IMG/VR virus record: IMGVR_UViG_3300031658_000004
Span: 1 to 64,000 of that record
Length of the DNA stretch: 64,000 nt
Direction: 5' to 3' (one strand)
Source of the DNA: a virus
Under the pieces are notes generated by a model. It saw only the letters and a list, made by a program, of their open reading frames with translations, was not told the DNA's origin and searched no databases. The translations under genes and the position numbers were made by a program. Positions 29,664 through 38,218 of this stretch are shown here, in pieces. Each line of letters opens with the position of its first letter. Position 1 is the first letter of the stretch.

Positions 29664-30460
29664 GCAAATGGATCAGCTTCTTCTACAGTTTGTCTTTCAT
29701 TTTGAGGTTTCTCTGGCATAGTCCAGTCATCATCCTCATTTAAAGCATCTGGAGATACTAGATCTGCAGTTGGTGAATGTTCTCCCCATTTAAGATCTGC
29801 ATTAAAGTCTGCATTGAATGTACCATAGTCATCCTTTAACATTTTAATAAACATATCATCTCTTTGTGGTTTGATTCTACCAAAGTACTTAGTATAAATA
29901 GTTTGATATTTATCATCTTTAACACCTACTAAGACTCTTACCATGTTCTCTTTTAACGCTCCTACTAAACTCTTAACTTCTTTAACGTTTCCATTAACGA
30001 TGTCTTTGATAGTCTCATAAGATACTTTACCACCTGTAGCAACATTCGCCCAAGATTTAGTAAAATGAATTAAAGTTTCTTCTCCGATGTAAGCTTTTCT
30101 TTGTCCTTCAGCACTCCACCAGTCATAGTCAGGCCCATTATCATCTGCCCATGTAGATTGACCTGTTGAGTTAATCCATTGAAATTTACCACCTGCTTTA
30201 GTCTCTCTTACTTCATTAGAAACTAAAATATCTAACTTAGTAGTTAATTCTTCATTCTTTAACCAGAATGTAATTTTAGTACGATCACCAAAACTAGTTG
30301 ATAGAGCATAACTTGGCTCTGTCTTAACATTGATACCTAATGCATGTAACTCATCCATTGTAGGGTTTACTGCAATTACTGTGAAGTTTGATATACCTGA
30401 GTATAACTGGATTCCTCCGCCTTGTACTACCTCCGTACTTTTGTTGCTTTCTATAGCCAT
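29660..30460 (-). CDS. Candidate single-stranded DNA-binding protein
   Basis: This 266-residue beta-rich protein has several aromatic positions (FQWINSTGQSTWADD, YDWWSAEGQ) and a long acidic tail ending EEADPFA. A disordered acidic tail with a hydrophobic end is the hallmark of SSBs, which use it to recruit replication partners. It lies between the primase and the Sak4-like genes, where a phage SSB is expected. Direct family assignment from sequence is uncertain. Confidence 0.55.
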   Translation of the reverse strand: MAIESNKSTEVVQGGGIQLYSGISNFTVIAVNPTMDELHALGINVKTEPSYALSTSFGDRTKITFWLKNEELTTKLDILVSNEVRETKAGGKFQWINSTGQSTWADDNGPDYDWWSAEGQRKAYIGEETLIHFTKSWANVATGGKVSYETIKDIVNGNVKEVKSLVGALKENMVRVLVGVKDDKYQTIYTKYFGRIKPQRDDMFIKMLKDDYGTFNADFNADLKWGEHSPTADLVSPDALNEDDDWTMPEKPQNERQTVEEADPFA

Positions 30461-30480
30461 TTTATTTAATTTTTATTGGT

Positions 30481-30984
30481 TTATAATTCAAAGGTGTCGA
30501 AGTCATCTTCAACAGTTTCTTCTACTTCCATCTCTTGTTCTTTAACTACTTCTAAAGTTTCTTCTATAGTAGGGGGAGTACCTAAATCATCCTCATACTC
30601 TGTCGGACTTAACATATCAATGATAGCTTCTTGTGTTTTCTGCATACTTTCATTAGCAAATGATACCTCTTCTATAGCGTCTGCTATACCCTCTTCTAAA
30701 GTTACTTGATTAGGATCTACCTCTTCTAATACCTCATCGATATTATCTACTTGGTGTCCTGAATCATCCATATCATCTATAAATGTAAATGATAACTTAG
30801 GAGAAGGTCTTCTACCCGCTAATTTAGGATTCTTAAAGATTCTATCTATTTCCCATTTTCTGATGTTATACTTCTCCATCATATCGCTTTTATTAAGCCC
30901 ACCCTTAAGATCTGCGTCGATCATAGATGTGGTAATCTGTTTTGGCGTGTCGTTTGTGTTCACGCTCTGTCTGTTTTCAATCAT
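30481..30984 (-). CDS. Acidic protein with N-terminal helix-turn-helix-like segment
   Basis: This is a 167-residue protein. Residues about 15-60 (LKGGLNKSDMMEKYNIRKW, then RIFKNPKLAGRRP) resemble a helix-turn-helix. The remaining 100 residues are strongly acidic, ending EDDFDTFEL. It is flanked by the candidate SSB and the Sak4-like gene. A DNA-mimic, loader or transcriptional role is possible, but none is shown by the sequence. Confidence 0.6.
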   Translation of the reverse strand: MIENRQSVNTNDTPKQITTSMIDADLKGGLNKSDMMEKYNIRKWEIDRIFKNPKLAGRRPSPKLSFTFIDDMDDSGHQVDNIDEVLEEVDPNQVTLEEGIADAIEEVSFANESMQKTQEAIIDMLSPTEYEDDLGTPPTIEETLEVVKEQEMEVEETVEDDFDTFEL

Positions 30985-30998
30985 GTTTGTTTAATGTT

Positions 30999-31700
30999 TT
31001 AATCTATAAATATTTCTGACCATTCTAAAGGCATGGTCTTACCCTTTAAGTGTTCACATCTACTACCAGCAACAATATCATCTAAAGAATCAAAACTAAC
31101 CATAGTTATATCATCTTCTCTGTATATGTAACCAACTGCATCTGCATTTGCACAAGTTATTTGTTTGATCTTTCCGGTAAGGTCAATATCTTTGACTGCA
31201 ACCTCTTTACCTTTCTTTTCAAGCATCTTGTCTTTTAAGTGTCCAACTAAGATTATATGATCCGCTAGTATACTCAACTTGTCTATCCATTTCTTATAGG
31301 CCATTCTTAAATATAAGTAGCCAGCGCCATTAGGCAATGCTAGAATTGACATACCAGGGTTCTTTGTCTCAAAAGTACTACCCATAGGAGTTTTCATATA
31401 AATTTGTTTACCTTCTTCTTCACACCATTCCTCTAACTTAGAGATAGTGTCGATAGCAATATATTTATATGGTCTTCCTTCCTTCATAATAGCTTGACCC
31501 AATTGGTTAAGCTCAGCTAAACTATTTACTTTTACTTTCAAAGCATCTACCATATCAGACCCATTTTCTAGGTCTATAATTAGACAGTTATCAAGTTTGG
31601 TTAATACAGAGGTCTTCCCTATTTTAGGGGCTCCATATATTATCATGTTCTTTGGCGATTTACGGCTAGCCTTTACCTTCTTCGTTGGTAATTTCATCAT
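30999..31700 (-). CDS. Sak4-like RecA-family ATPase (AAA_24 type)
   Basis: This 233-residue protein has Walker A GAPKIGKT (residues 23-30), Walker B YKYIAIDTIS, and later IILVGHLKD, the order seen in phage Sak4/AAA_24 ATPases. Sak4 proteins work with an SSB in single-strand annealing and recombination, and a candidate SSB gene is nearby. The start overlaps a 56-residue membrane-protein gene by 35 bp. Core recombination function is probable; precise biochemistry is inferred from the family. Confidence 0.75.
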   Translation of the reverse strand: MMKLPTKKVKASRKSPKNMIIYGAPKIGKTSVLTKLDNCLIIDLENGSDMVDALKVKVNSLAELNQLGQAIMKEGRPYKYIAIDTISKLEEWCEEEGKQIYMKTPMGSTFETKNPGMSILALPNGAGYLYLRMAYKKWIDKLSILADHIILVGHLKDKMLEKKGKEVAVKDIDLTGKIKQITCANADAVGYIYREDDITMVSFDSLDDIVAGSRCEHLKGKTMPLEWSEIFID

Positions 31701-31836
31701 CGAATTTTTTCATATTGGTTAATAATTTGTCATTTTGTCCTTCTCTCTTTAAGTAATCATTTAACTGTGAAGCTAAAAACATACCAAATAATATACCTAT
31801 CCCTAATACTACTATAAAAATTACTGTAGTGGTCAT
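31666..31836 (-). CDS. 56-residue membrane protein overlapping the Sak4-like gene
   Basis: The protein reads MTTTVIFIVVLGIGILFGMF at the N-terminus, a single hydrophobic helix, followed by a charged tail (SQLNDYLKREGQNDKL). Its ATG overlaps the stop of the 31833 gene (ATGA) and it ends inside the start of the Sak4-like gene, so it fits the overlapping operon style here. The function is unknown; a membrane anchor or small lysis-related role cannot be told apart. Confidence 0.55.
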   Translation of the reverse strand: MTTTVIFIVVLGIGILFGMFLASQLNDYLKREGQNDKLLTNMKKFDDEITNEEGKG

Positions 31837-32030
31837 ATTAAATCTTTCTTACTTAAGTTATTTTCTGTCATTATCTGATCTAACTTATTTTGTAGACCTG
31901 ATGCAGTAGCAGAGGGATTTGTGCTTAGGCCGCTTAAACCTTTTAAAGTATGTCGTTTCTTTGCACTCTTTATAGACCGTGTAAGATTTTTACATATCTC
32001 AAGCACTTTAGTCTTTAATTTATCTGTCAT
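31833..32030 (-). CDS. Small basic hypothetical protein
   Basis: This 65-residue Lys-rich helical protein starts 5 bp after the DnaB-like helicase stop and ends in an ATGA overlap with the 56-residue membrane protein. No motif is recognised. Its place within the replication operon is the only clue. Confidence 0.6.
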   Translation of the reverse strand: MTDKLKTKVLEICKNLTRSIKSAKKRHTLKGLSGLSTNPSATASGLQNKLDQIMTENNLSKKDLI

Positions 32031-32035
32031 TTTAA

Positions 32036-32983
32036 TTATTTTTTTCTTTCATTAATTGTAAACGTACTCATGTCAGCTTCAAACGGTATCATACCTAGTA
32101 AACCATCTCGGTTCTTTTCAATATGCACTGCTAATAAACCAACAGGATCTTGTTGACAATATAAATCTGTTATACCATACAAATCATATGGTCTTTGTAA
32201 CATCATAACAACGTGGGCATCTTGACCTATACTATCACCTCCGAATAAATCCGTTAGTAATGGTTGGTACTGTGCTTTAGCTCTATGTTCTTGTTCTATG
32301 TTTCTGTTAAGCTGTGATAAGAGTATGTTTATAACACCCATCTTAGCTTGCATCCACATACAACCTTTAGATAATCTATCTAACTTTTGTAGTTCATTAT
32401 CCGCTTTACCGGCTACTAATCTACTGTGATCAAATACATTGATTATCATTCTATCAGGTAGTGCTGCTGTCATCTCTACACATGTCTCTTTAATATAGTC
32501 TATCGTTCGAGGTATGTTATTAAATAAGATAGGGTATTTCTTGTATACACTTACCTTTTCTTTATATAATTCAAACTCATCTTGAGACAATTTAGTTTCT
32601 ACAGATAGTAGGTCTAACACTTGCTTCTTAACATCTTTAGATCCAGCCCTAAGTATTTGTTGATGCCCAGGCATTTCAAAACTCCAATATAATACTACTA
32701 CCTTCTTAGTTACGTTAGTATCTAATAAGTCAAATATAAGTTGATTTGAAAATGCTGATTTACCTACTCCAGGTCTACCGGCTATGACATACATCTTACC
32801 AGGTTGTAATCCACCTAATAAGTTAGTGTTAAGGCGCTTCCATTTAGTAGGTAGTACCTTTCTTTGTCCTAACATTCCGGTTCTTACTTCGTTGACTGAT
32901 GTTTCTACTGATTTCTTTATGCTGGAAAAACCCCTTGTTTTAAAGAGTTCTCGTAATGCGTGGTCTTTGTCCTGATTCTCCAT
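32036..32983 (-). CDS. DnaB-like replicative helicase (RecA fold)
   Basis: This is a 315-residue protein. Walker A is GRPGVGKS (residues 69-76) preceded by LLGGLQPGKMYVIA, a classic DnaB C-domain entry. Later come VLYWSFEMPGHQ (the SLEM-like step), IINVFDHSRLVAG (Walker B region) and LLSQLNRNIEQ, matching DnaB motif 3. The N-terminal primase-binding domain of bacterial DnaB is missing, so this is the short phage form. It overlaps the upstream gene by 44 bp. It should unwind DNA at the fork with the primase at 28614. Confidence 0.85.
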   Translation of the reverse strand: MENQDKDHALRELFKTRGFSSIKKSVETSVNEVRTGMLGQRKVLPTKWKRLNTNLLGGLQPGKMYVIAGRPGVGKSAFSNQLIFDLLDTNVTKKVVVLYWSFEMPGHQQILRAGSKDVKKQVLDLLSVETKLSQDEFELYKEKVSVYKKYPILFNNIPRTIDYIKETCVEMTAALPDRMIINVFDHSRLVAGKADNELQKLDRLSKGCMWMQAKMGVINILLSQLNRNIEQEHRAKAQYQPLLTDLFGGDSIGQDAHVVMMLQRPYDLYGITDLYCQQDPVGLLAVHIEKNRDGLLGMIPFEADMSTFTINERKK

Positions 32984-33506
32984 TTTCTGTTTGATTTTGT
33001 TCGTTTAAGTCTTCGTATTTTTCCCATGTATGATTGTTAATCCACACCTCTAGGTTCTGTAAATACCCTAAATTGTGCTTATCTACTAACAATTGTTTAT
33101 CTAAGCACTTCATAATATACCTGTGCTTTTGGGCGTTGTCGTTAATTACCCTCTTATATTTATCCTTAGCTTTTTGATTAGACTTAGCATCAGGATCTAG
33201 TGAGTGTAATACACGAACTCCCCGGTTAGGGGCATTGACTTTAAATGGATATGTTCCAACCAACTCTGCAAACATTGCTCCAAAATTGGATATGAAAAGA
33301 TCGATGAACTCCTGCCTAACTACATGAGTTTGAGGGGATTCACCGAGCTTTACATAACCATTCTTCTGCAACTCTACTAAACTTGGTTTTAAATTAAGGT
33401 TGTTCAAATATGTAAAACCTTTCTTATACACAATATATAGATAAGTGTAATCATCAGCAGACATTTGAGTCTCTTGAAGTGTACTAAAATCTATTTTTAT
33501 TTCCAT
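32940..33506 (-). CDS. Hypothetical protein upstream of DnaB helicase (loader candidate)
   Basis: This is a 188-residue helical, Lys/Asn-rich protein without a recognised domain. It is the first gene of the helicase/recombination operon, 41 bp below a TATATTTG promoter box, and overlaps the DnaB-like gene by 44 bp. Phage helicase loaders are often encoded immediately upstream of the helicase, so this is a positional candidate only. Confidence 0.55.
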   Translation of the reverse strand: MEIKIDFSTLQETQMSADDYTYLYIVYKKGFTYLNNLNLKPSLVELQKNGYVKLGESPQTHVVRQEFIDLFISNFGAMFAELVGTYPFKVNAPNRGVRVLHSLDPDAKSNQKAKDKYKRVINDNAQKHRYIMKCLDKQLLVDKHNLGYLQNLEVWINNHTWEKYEDLNEQNQTENGESGQRPRITRTL

Positions 33507-33546
33507 GGTATAAAGGTTTCTTTTACAGCTGAACAGAACATTACCG

Positions 33547-33554
33547 CAAATATA
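33547..33554 (-). promoter_or_regulatory. TAnnTTTG promoter box for the helicase/primase operon
   Basis: On the minus strand this reads TATATTTG, an exact match to the Bacteroidota -7 element TAnnTTTG, 41 bp before the ATG at 33506. I see no clear TTTG at the expected -33 distance. It falls in the short gap between the SF2 helicase stop and the 33506 gene. Confidence 0.45.
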
Positions 33555-33594
33555 CTAAAATTTTTCATATAACGTATCTTTATTTAATTTTTAT

Positions 33595-34749
33595 TTATAA
33601 CCATGTAACACCATTGAGTTCCCATACTGCATTCTTTAGCCATTTTTCTTCTTGACTGTCTTTAATATACAATACATAAACCTTTCCTGTCTTACCTTCT
33701 TCCCACCTTATAAGCCTACCAACTCGCTGTATCATAGATAGTGCCTTAGACGTTAGCCCACACACTATACCAAGGTTTGCATTAGGTATATCTAAGCCTT
33801 GATTAAGAGCTTTGGTAGAACATAGTACGTTCACCTCTCCCTCTTTAAATCTCCTTAAAGCTTCTACCCTTTTTTTCTTAGTAATCTTACTGTGATATAC
33901 CTCTGCTAGCGGCGCAACGCTTTTAGCTAGAGTGTCTGTGAATTCATTTAATCCCCCAAATGTAATGATTCTCTTATCTAGATTATCATATACAAGTTGT
34001 TTAAACACTTCTATCTTATTATGTGCTTTATCCACAATACTCTTGCGTTCTCTAATAGTCTTATAGAACCCTGCTGCATGAGCTTTAAGCTCATAACTAA
34101 CATTAGGGCTCCTAAGAGCTGTCTTAGCAAACTCAAAGGCATTAGGATCTAAAGCCATCTTATGAGATACAAAGAGATTGTTCACTCTTTTGTACTCTCT
34201 TCGCTCTTCAGAGGTTAACTCCAAAGGCATGCAATAGATTTCATACGGCGCAACCAACTCTTTTTCTACGCACTCATCTAAACTAATTTCATATATAGTT
34301 GGAGCAAGCTTATGAAGTTCCACCTTATACCTTGGTTCTTCTGGTAAAGTGGCTGTCATACATAATAGCTTGTCGTATGTATTATATTTAAAGAATTTTC
34401 TATACTTCTCAGATAACCCAAGATGTATTTCATCACATATAACTATGTCATAATGTTTACTTCTAAGTTTATATGCTGACTGATAGCAGATGATTTCTAC
34501 TCTATCTAAACAGTCTTTACATTCCCATTTATCAAACTCTTCTTTAAATTGATCTTGCAGCTGTATCGTAGGTACTAATACCAGAGCGCTAGTACCACCA
34601 AGAGTGTTAAGCACATGATTAACAGCCATGACGCCACACCTTGACTTACCAAACCCTGTTCCAGCGATAATGCTGCCACAATAATGATTAGCTGCCCAAT
34701 TATTAAGAGCCAACCTCTGTTCTTTATCTTTTGTTTCATGTAATTTCAT
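33595..34749 (-). CDS. Superfamily 2 DNA helicase (UvsW/RAD25-like)
   Basis: This 384-residue protein has SF2 motif I AGTGFGKS (29-36), motif II D106-E-I-H109 (VICDEIHLG), motif III MTATLP near 131, and motif VI QRVGRLIRWEEG near 349. The compact size and DEIH box fit phage branch-migration helicases such as UvsW. It would reshape forks and recombination intermediates. It starts directly after the end of the 34750 gene. Confidence 0.8.
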   Translation of the reverse strand: MKLHETKDKEQRLALNNWAANHYCGSIIAGTGFGKSRCGVMAVNHVLNTLGGTSALVLVPTIQLQDQFKEEFDKWECKDCLDRVEIICYQSAYKLRSKHYDIVICDEIHLGLSEKYRKFFKYNTYDKLLCMTATLPEEPRYKVELHKLAPTIYEISLDECVEKELVAPYEIYCMPLELTSEERREYKRVNNLFVSHKMALDPNAFEFAKTALRSPNVSYELKAHAAGFYKTIRERKSIVDKAHNKIEVFKQLVYDNLDKRIITFGGLNEFTDTLAKSVAPLAEVYHSKITKKKRVEALRRFKEGEVNVLCSTKALNQGLDIPNANLGIVCGLTSKALSMIQRVGRLIRWEEGKTGKVYVLYIKDSQEEKWLKNAVWELNGVTWL

Positions 34750-35103
34750 TTATTCTCGTTTCATTTTTAAATATTTCTCTATAGTCTTACGTATAGTAAC
34801 TACACCTATACCAAGATCTTCTGACATACGCTCCATTGTATGATTGTGATTCCTATAAAAGTAATCAATTATAACACTATCTCGTTTGCTTAGGAAGACC
34901 GTTAGATCCTTCCCATTAACAGACTTCTTGAAATAGTTATATTGTGCATCAAATTCTTTCTCTTTAAATAGATCGTAATCTGATGTTTCAGTTTCTCCAC
35001 TGTATTTCCACAATTGATCTGCAGTCTTTACAATAGGTCCATTATCTTTTTGCCATTGCTGTTCTTCTTCCATTTGCACAGCTACATGATGTCTTTCTTT
35101 CAT
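34750..35103 (-). CDS. Small protein with C-terminal helix-turn-helix
   Basis: This is a 117-residue protein. The C-terminal 50 residues (LSKRDSVIIDYFYRNHNH, then MSEDLGIGVVTIRKTIEKYL) look like a sigma-region-4 or MarR-style helix-turn-helix. The N-terminal half is charged and probably disordered. It sits immediately before the SF2 helicase. A transcriptional regulator is the most likely reading. Confidence 0.6.
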   Translation of the reverse strand: MKERHHVAVQMEEEQQWQKDNGPIVKTADQLWKYSGETETSDYDLFKEKEFDAQYNYFKKSVNGKDLTVFLSKRDSVIIDYFYRNHNHTMERMSEDLGIGVVTIRKTIEKYLKMKRE

Positions 35104-35108
35104 AACAT

Positions 35109-35348
35109 CTAGACTCGTGGTCCTGTATCTGGTGATAGGCCTCCTGAACGTGTTTTACCTCCATACTGGTCTGTAGTTGTTACAAGTTCTTTAAGCTTTT
35201 TATCTGCAACTTCTATTAAAACTTCTACTGCCCATATCTCTGCAAATCGTACTAACTGCTCTTCAGTGTACTCTTGCTTTCCTCCCGGATCAAATATTGG
35301 GTCCAACTCACTGATAATATCAGAGTGTAAGTATTCTTTTGCATCCAT
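35109..35348 (-). CDS. Small acidic hypothetical protein
   Basis: This is a 79-residue acidic helical protein (EQLVRFAEIWAVEVLIEVAD) with a Gly-rich C-terminus, lying 5 bp upstream of the helix-turn-helix gene. No family is recognised. Confidence 0.6.
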   Translation of the reverse strand: MDAKEYLHSDIISELDPIFDPGGKQEYTEEQLVRFAEIWAVEVLIEVADKKLKELVTTTDQYGGKTRSGGLSPDTGPRV

Positions 35349-35391
35349 AATTTATTACGCCTTTGTTAGTGACAAGGTCTTTAGTCTTAAT

Positions 35392-35784
35392 TTATTTATA
35401 TGTTTTAGTACCATCCTCATCAAGGAAAAATGTACCGTTATTATCTGTTGCAGTATATCCACCTTTGCTAGTTACTGTACCATTTGAAATGTCTCCACCT
35501 GTAAGAGTATCTACGTTAGTCGTAGTTCCAGTCCCACTTAGTTTATCACCTGTTAATTCTTCAACAGTTTTAGCTGGCTCATCTGAATTCAACACCTTAA
35601 ATACTTCTTCTGTCATATATTCTTGGTATTTATCCCAAAGTTCTTCCACCACATCCATCGGTGCTTCAGGAAATCTTTTTATTATAAACCTGCCAAAGTC
35701 TATACAAGTATCTTTAAAGTCTACATCTATTTTTAAGTCTTTGTAGCTATCTTCTGCCATAGCCTTAGCATCTCTTTTGTCCAT
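35392..35784 (-). CDS. Hypothetical protein with Thr/Gly-rich C-terminus
   Basis: This is a 130-residue protein. The first 75 residues are acidic and helical, while the last 45 are Thr/Gly-rich (TLTGGDISNGTVTS) and end in FFLDEDGTKTYK, unlike its neighbours. It starts just downstream of a cluster of palindromes and TTGCAC repeats (35804-35862), so it may be the first gene of a separately controlled unit. The function is unknown. Confidence 0.6.
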   Translation of the reverse strand: MDKRDAKAMAEDSYKDLKIDVDFKDTCIDFGRFIIKRFPEAPMDVVEELWDKYQEYMTEEVFKVLNSDEPAKTVEELTGDKLSGTGTTTNVDTLTGGDISNGTVTSKGGYTATDNNGTFFLDEDGTKTYK

Positions 35785-35803
35785 ATCTTTTATTTTAATT
35801 CTT

Positions 35804-35862
35804 GATTCGCGAATTGCACATTAATTGCACTATTTGCACATCTTGGTATCACAATTTGTGAT
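35804..35862. promoter_or_regulatory. Candidate operator cluster: two palindromes and three TTGCAC repeats
   Basis: A 10-bp palindrome ATTCGCGAAT (35804-35813) is followed by TTGCAC at 35814, 35825 and 35834. These are spaced 11 and 9 bp apart, close to one helical turn. The cluster ends with a perfect 15-bp dyad ATCACAATTTGTGAT (35848-35862). It lies 20 bp upstream of the leftward gene starting at 35784. Such phasing suits a dimeric repressor or activator, but the binding protein is unknown. Confidence 0.4.
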
Positions 35863-36036
35863 TTCAAGTTTTATCTCCAATAAAGTGTTCATTACACTCA
35901 ACAATATCTCCATATTTTTGTTGTTTCCATTTAACATTATAATGTGATTGTCTTGTAAATTAATGAATAAACAAGACAAATTATATGCATTTACATTCTT
36001 TAATGTGATTTTCACCTCCATTATATTTACTTGCAT
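35830..36036 (-). CDS. Small hypothetical protein
   Basis: This 68-residue frame starts at ATG 36036, with a second in-frame ATG at 36021 after a shorter leader. The sequence is hydrophobic/Asn-rich without a motif. Its 3' end coincides with the palindrome cluster at 35848, so it may be a genuine gene with an embedded operator or a fortuitous frame. Coding is plausible but not secure. Confidence 0.4.
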   Translation of the reverse strand: MQVNIMEVKITLKNVNAYNLSCLFINLQDNHIIMLNGNNKNMEILLSVMNTLLEIKLEITNCDTKMCK

Positions 36037-36055
36037 ATAGTTTAAGTTTACTCCA

Positions 36056-36105
36056 GGGTGAGCAAGAGTATTAACCTTATGGCAAAAACGCCTTTATGCT
36101 CACCC
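36056..36105 (-). other. Long hairpin after the DNA polymerase gene
   Basis: The arms GGGTGAGCA and TGCTCACCC form a perfect 9-bp stem around a 32-base loop that contains a second small hairpin (GGC/GCC). It begins about 11 bp beyond the polymerase stop at 36117. There is no T-run, so it is not a standard terminator. It could be an RNA-processing or stability element at the 3' end of the polymerase message. Confidence 0.5.
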
Positions 36106-36116
36106 CTTCGTAATGT

Positions 36117-38015
36117 TTATTTCTCCCAACATTTACTTACTGTTACTTCAGCCTTTAATAGGCCATTTGTTACTATCTCTTCAGCTGCTGTCTCCATTAT
36201 TATCTTCATAAGTATAGTCCATTCATCTAAATACTCATTACTACATATAGTATCTATTTGATCATGCACAGTCATTACTAATTTAACAGGAGCATTACTA
36301 ATAGCTATATGAGTACGCATTAATACTAAAGCACGCTTAGTCATATCTGCACTAGCTCCTTGAATAGGTGTATTCTTACTAGCTCTTTCAATTGATGAGA
36401 ACTCTTGAGAGTTTTCTCTTGAGTTATACATCTTAGGGAACCAATTAGTAAACCATCTTCTTCTATTATAAGGAGGGAAGGTTTTAATATAACCAAACTT
36501 TGTACCAAAACTGCCAAGCTTATCCAAGAATCCTTTGATTGATGGGAACGCATTGAAATAGTCTTCAATTAATTGTTCAGCATCTTTCTTATCTATTTGT
36601 AGAGTATCAGCTAATTTGCTTGCACCCATACCATAAGCAAGACCAAAGTTAATAGTCTTAACGTTAGTTCTAAGCCTCTTATGTTCTTTACACTTACATT
36701 TAGACTTGTTCTTCATATACTCACAATCAGGTTCAGCCTGATCAGTCCACTTTGAACCATAAACCAACTCAGCACATACACTATGTAAATCTTTACCTTC
36801 TTCTAATGCTTGTAACCATACAGGATCTTTTGATCCAAATGCTATAACGTTTAACTCTTGTGAGCTATAATCAGCTGAGACATACTTCCAACCTTCTGGT
36901 GCTATAAAGCAATTACGAAAGGCATTATCTGCTGGTATCTGTTGCATATTAGGACGAGCACTACTTACTCTACCTGTGTCTAGTATTTGATTGAAGCTTG
37001 TGTGTACTCTACCATCAGACTTTAAACTTGATATAAACTTTGCCCCATAAGAAGAATAGATTTTCATCTGCTCTTTATATGTTATGTAAGTCTTAATCAT
37101 CTTAAACTTGTTTACATACTTAGATATATCTTTACCATTTACATTAGTAAGCTTAGGTATAAACTGTTGAAATACATCTAGTACTTGTTTAGGACTTGTC
37201 CACTTAACATTCACTTGTCTTAATTCACTAACATCAGAGAATAAATCTCCTTGTATATGTGTAGGAATAAATTTAGTTAGTTGGTTGTCAGTTAATATAT
37301 ATTCATCTAACTCTGCTTCGCAGTCTTCAGCTTTGATAAGAGCATTTTCAGCTAATCCAAGCCATTTTTCTGTATCTAAATCTAAACCATTATATTCAAT
37401 ATCAGCAAATGCTAACACTGCTTCATTCTCTAAGTTTATTGTATTTTCTAATTTATGTAGTGCTGTGTATCCATCTTGCTTATTCTTTAAAGCAATTAAG
37501 AATTCAACATCTTTAGCTGCGTATACTAATTGAGGTACTGTGAAATCTCCTGTGTGTCCAATAAAACTAGACTGTTGAGTCTTATCCATTTGAATACCAA
37601 GGTTTCTTTCTAATGTATTTAATAGTGATACTGATAATCCTTTACCACAAGTTAATACTTTTTCTCCTAACATAGTATCATATACATTTTCACATTGTAT
37701 ATCAAAGCTAGACCTAATGAAGTTTACATCAAACTTAGCATTATGAAATATCTTTGTTATAGTTGTGCTTTCAAGTACTTCCTTTAGCTCTTGTATATCG
37801 TGTCCTCGAGTCTCTATTAAGAACTGTTTATCTTCATCTCCTATCTGAAATAGTATTACTCTGTCATCAGTGTAATCTAATCCAGTTGTTTCAGTATCAA
37901 TTGCTAAGATACTCTTATCTTTACAATAAGATACAACCTCTTCCATGGTTACATGGTCGAAGTTGTCTCTTTGTAATCTATCATTAACTAGTTGTATAGT
38001 TTTATTTATTTCCAT
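36117..38015 (-). CDS. polA: Family A DNA polymerase with 3'-5' exonuclease
   Basis: This is a 632-residue protein. The N-terminal DEDD exonuclease shows D40-T-E42 (LAIDTETTGLD), FHNAKFDVNF and the YAAKDVEFL step. Polymerase motif A is ADYSSQELNVIA (near residue 380), motif B is KTINFGLAYGMG, and motif C is VHDQIDTIC (near 584). The usual motif C is HDE; here Gln replaces Glu, leaving Asp as the metal ligand. There is no 5'-nuclease domain; that activity is encoded at 22421. It is the replicative polymerase of this phage. A 66-residue gene overlaps its start by 14 bp. Confidence 0.9.
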   Translation of the reverse strand: MEINKTIQLVNDRLQRDNFDHVTMEEVVSYCKDKSILAIDTETTGLDYTDDRVILFQIGDEDKQFLIETRGHDIQELKEVLESTTITKIFHNAKFDVNFIRSSFDIQCENVYDTMLGEKVLTCGKGLSVSLLNTLERNLGIQMDKTQQSSFIGHTGDFTVPQLVYAAKDVEFLIALKNKQDGYTALHKLENTINLENEAVLAFADIEYNGLDLDTEKWLGLAENALIKAEDCEAELDEYILTDNQLTKFIPTHIQGDLFSDVSELRQVNVKWTSPKQVLDVFQQFIPKLTNVNGKDISKYVNKFKMIKTYITYKEQMKIYSSYGAKFISSLKSDGRVHTSFNQILDTGRVSSARPNMQQIPADNAFRNCFIAPEGWKYVSADYSSQELNVIAFGSKDPVWLQALEEGKDLHSVCAELVYGSKWTDQAEPDCEYMKNKSKCKCKEHKRLRTNVKTINFGLAYGMGASKLADTLQIDKKDAEQLIEDYFNAFPSIKGFLDKLGSFGTKFGYIKTFPPYNRRRWFTNWFPKMYNSRENSQEFSSIERASKNTPIQGASADMTKRALVLMRTHIAISNAPVKLVMTVHDQIDTICSNEYLDEWTILMKIIMETAAEEIVTNGLLKAEVTVSKCWEK

Positions 38016-38202
38016 AATTTAATGTTTGAGGTTGTAGACCTTCCGAGTTACTGTTATTTAAGGTAGGTTGTTTAACACCAAACTGCATCTCAAATGTAGA
38101 TACATTAGTAATTATCTTAGGTAATTTAATGTAGTGGGATATAACTCCTTGTGTACATTCTGACTTCCCATAGATAGGGAATAATATAGTTTGTTTAGAC
38201 AT
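38002..38202 (-). CDS. Small hypothetical protein overlapping the DNA polymerase start
   Basis: This is a 66-residue protein with an ordered N-terminal half (QTILFPIYGKSECTQGVIS) and an Asn/Gln-rich tail. It overlaps the polymerase by 14 bp in another frame, consistent with coupled expression. No family is recognised. Confidence 0.6.
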   Translation of the reverse strand: MSKQTILFPIYGKSECTQGVISHYIKLPKIITNVSTFEMQFGVKQPTLNNSNSEGLQPQTLNYGNK

Positions 38203-38218
38203 GTTAGTTTTTAAATAT

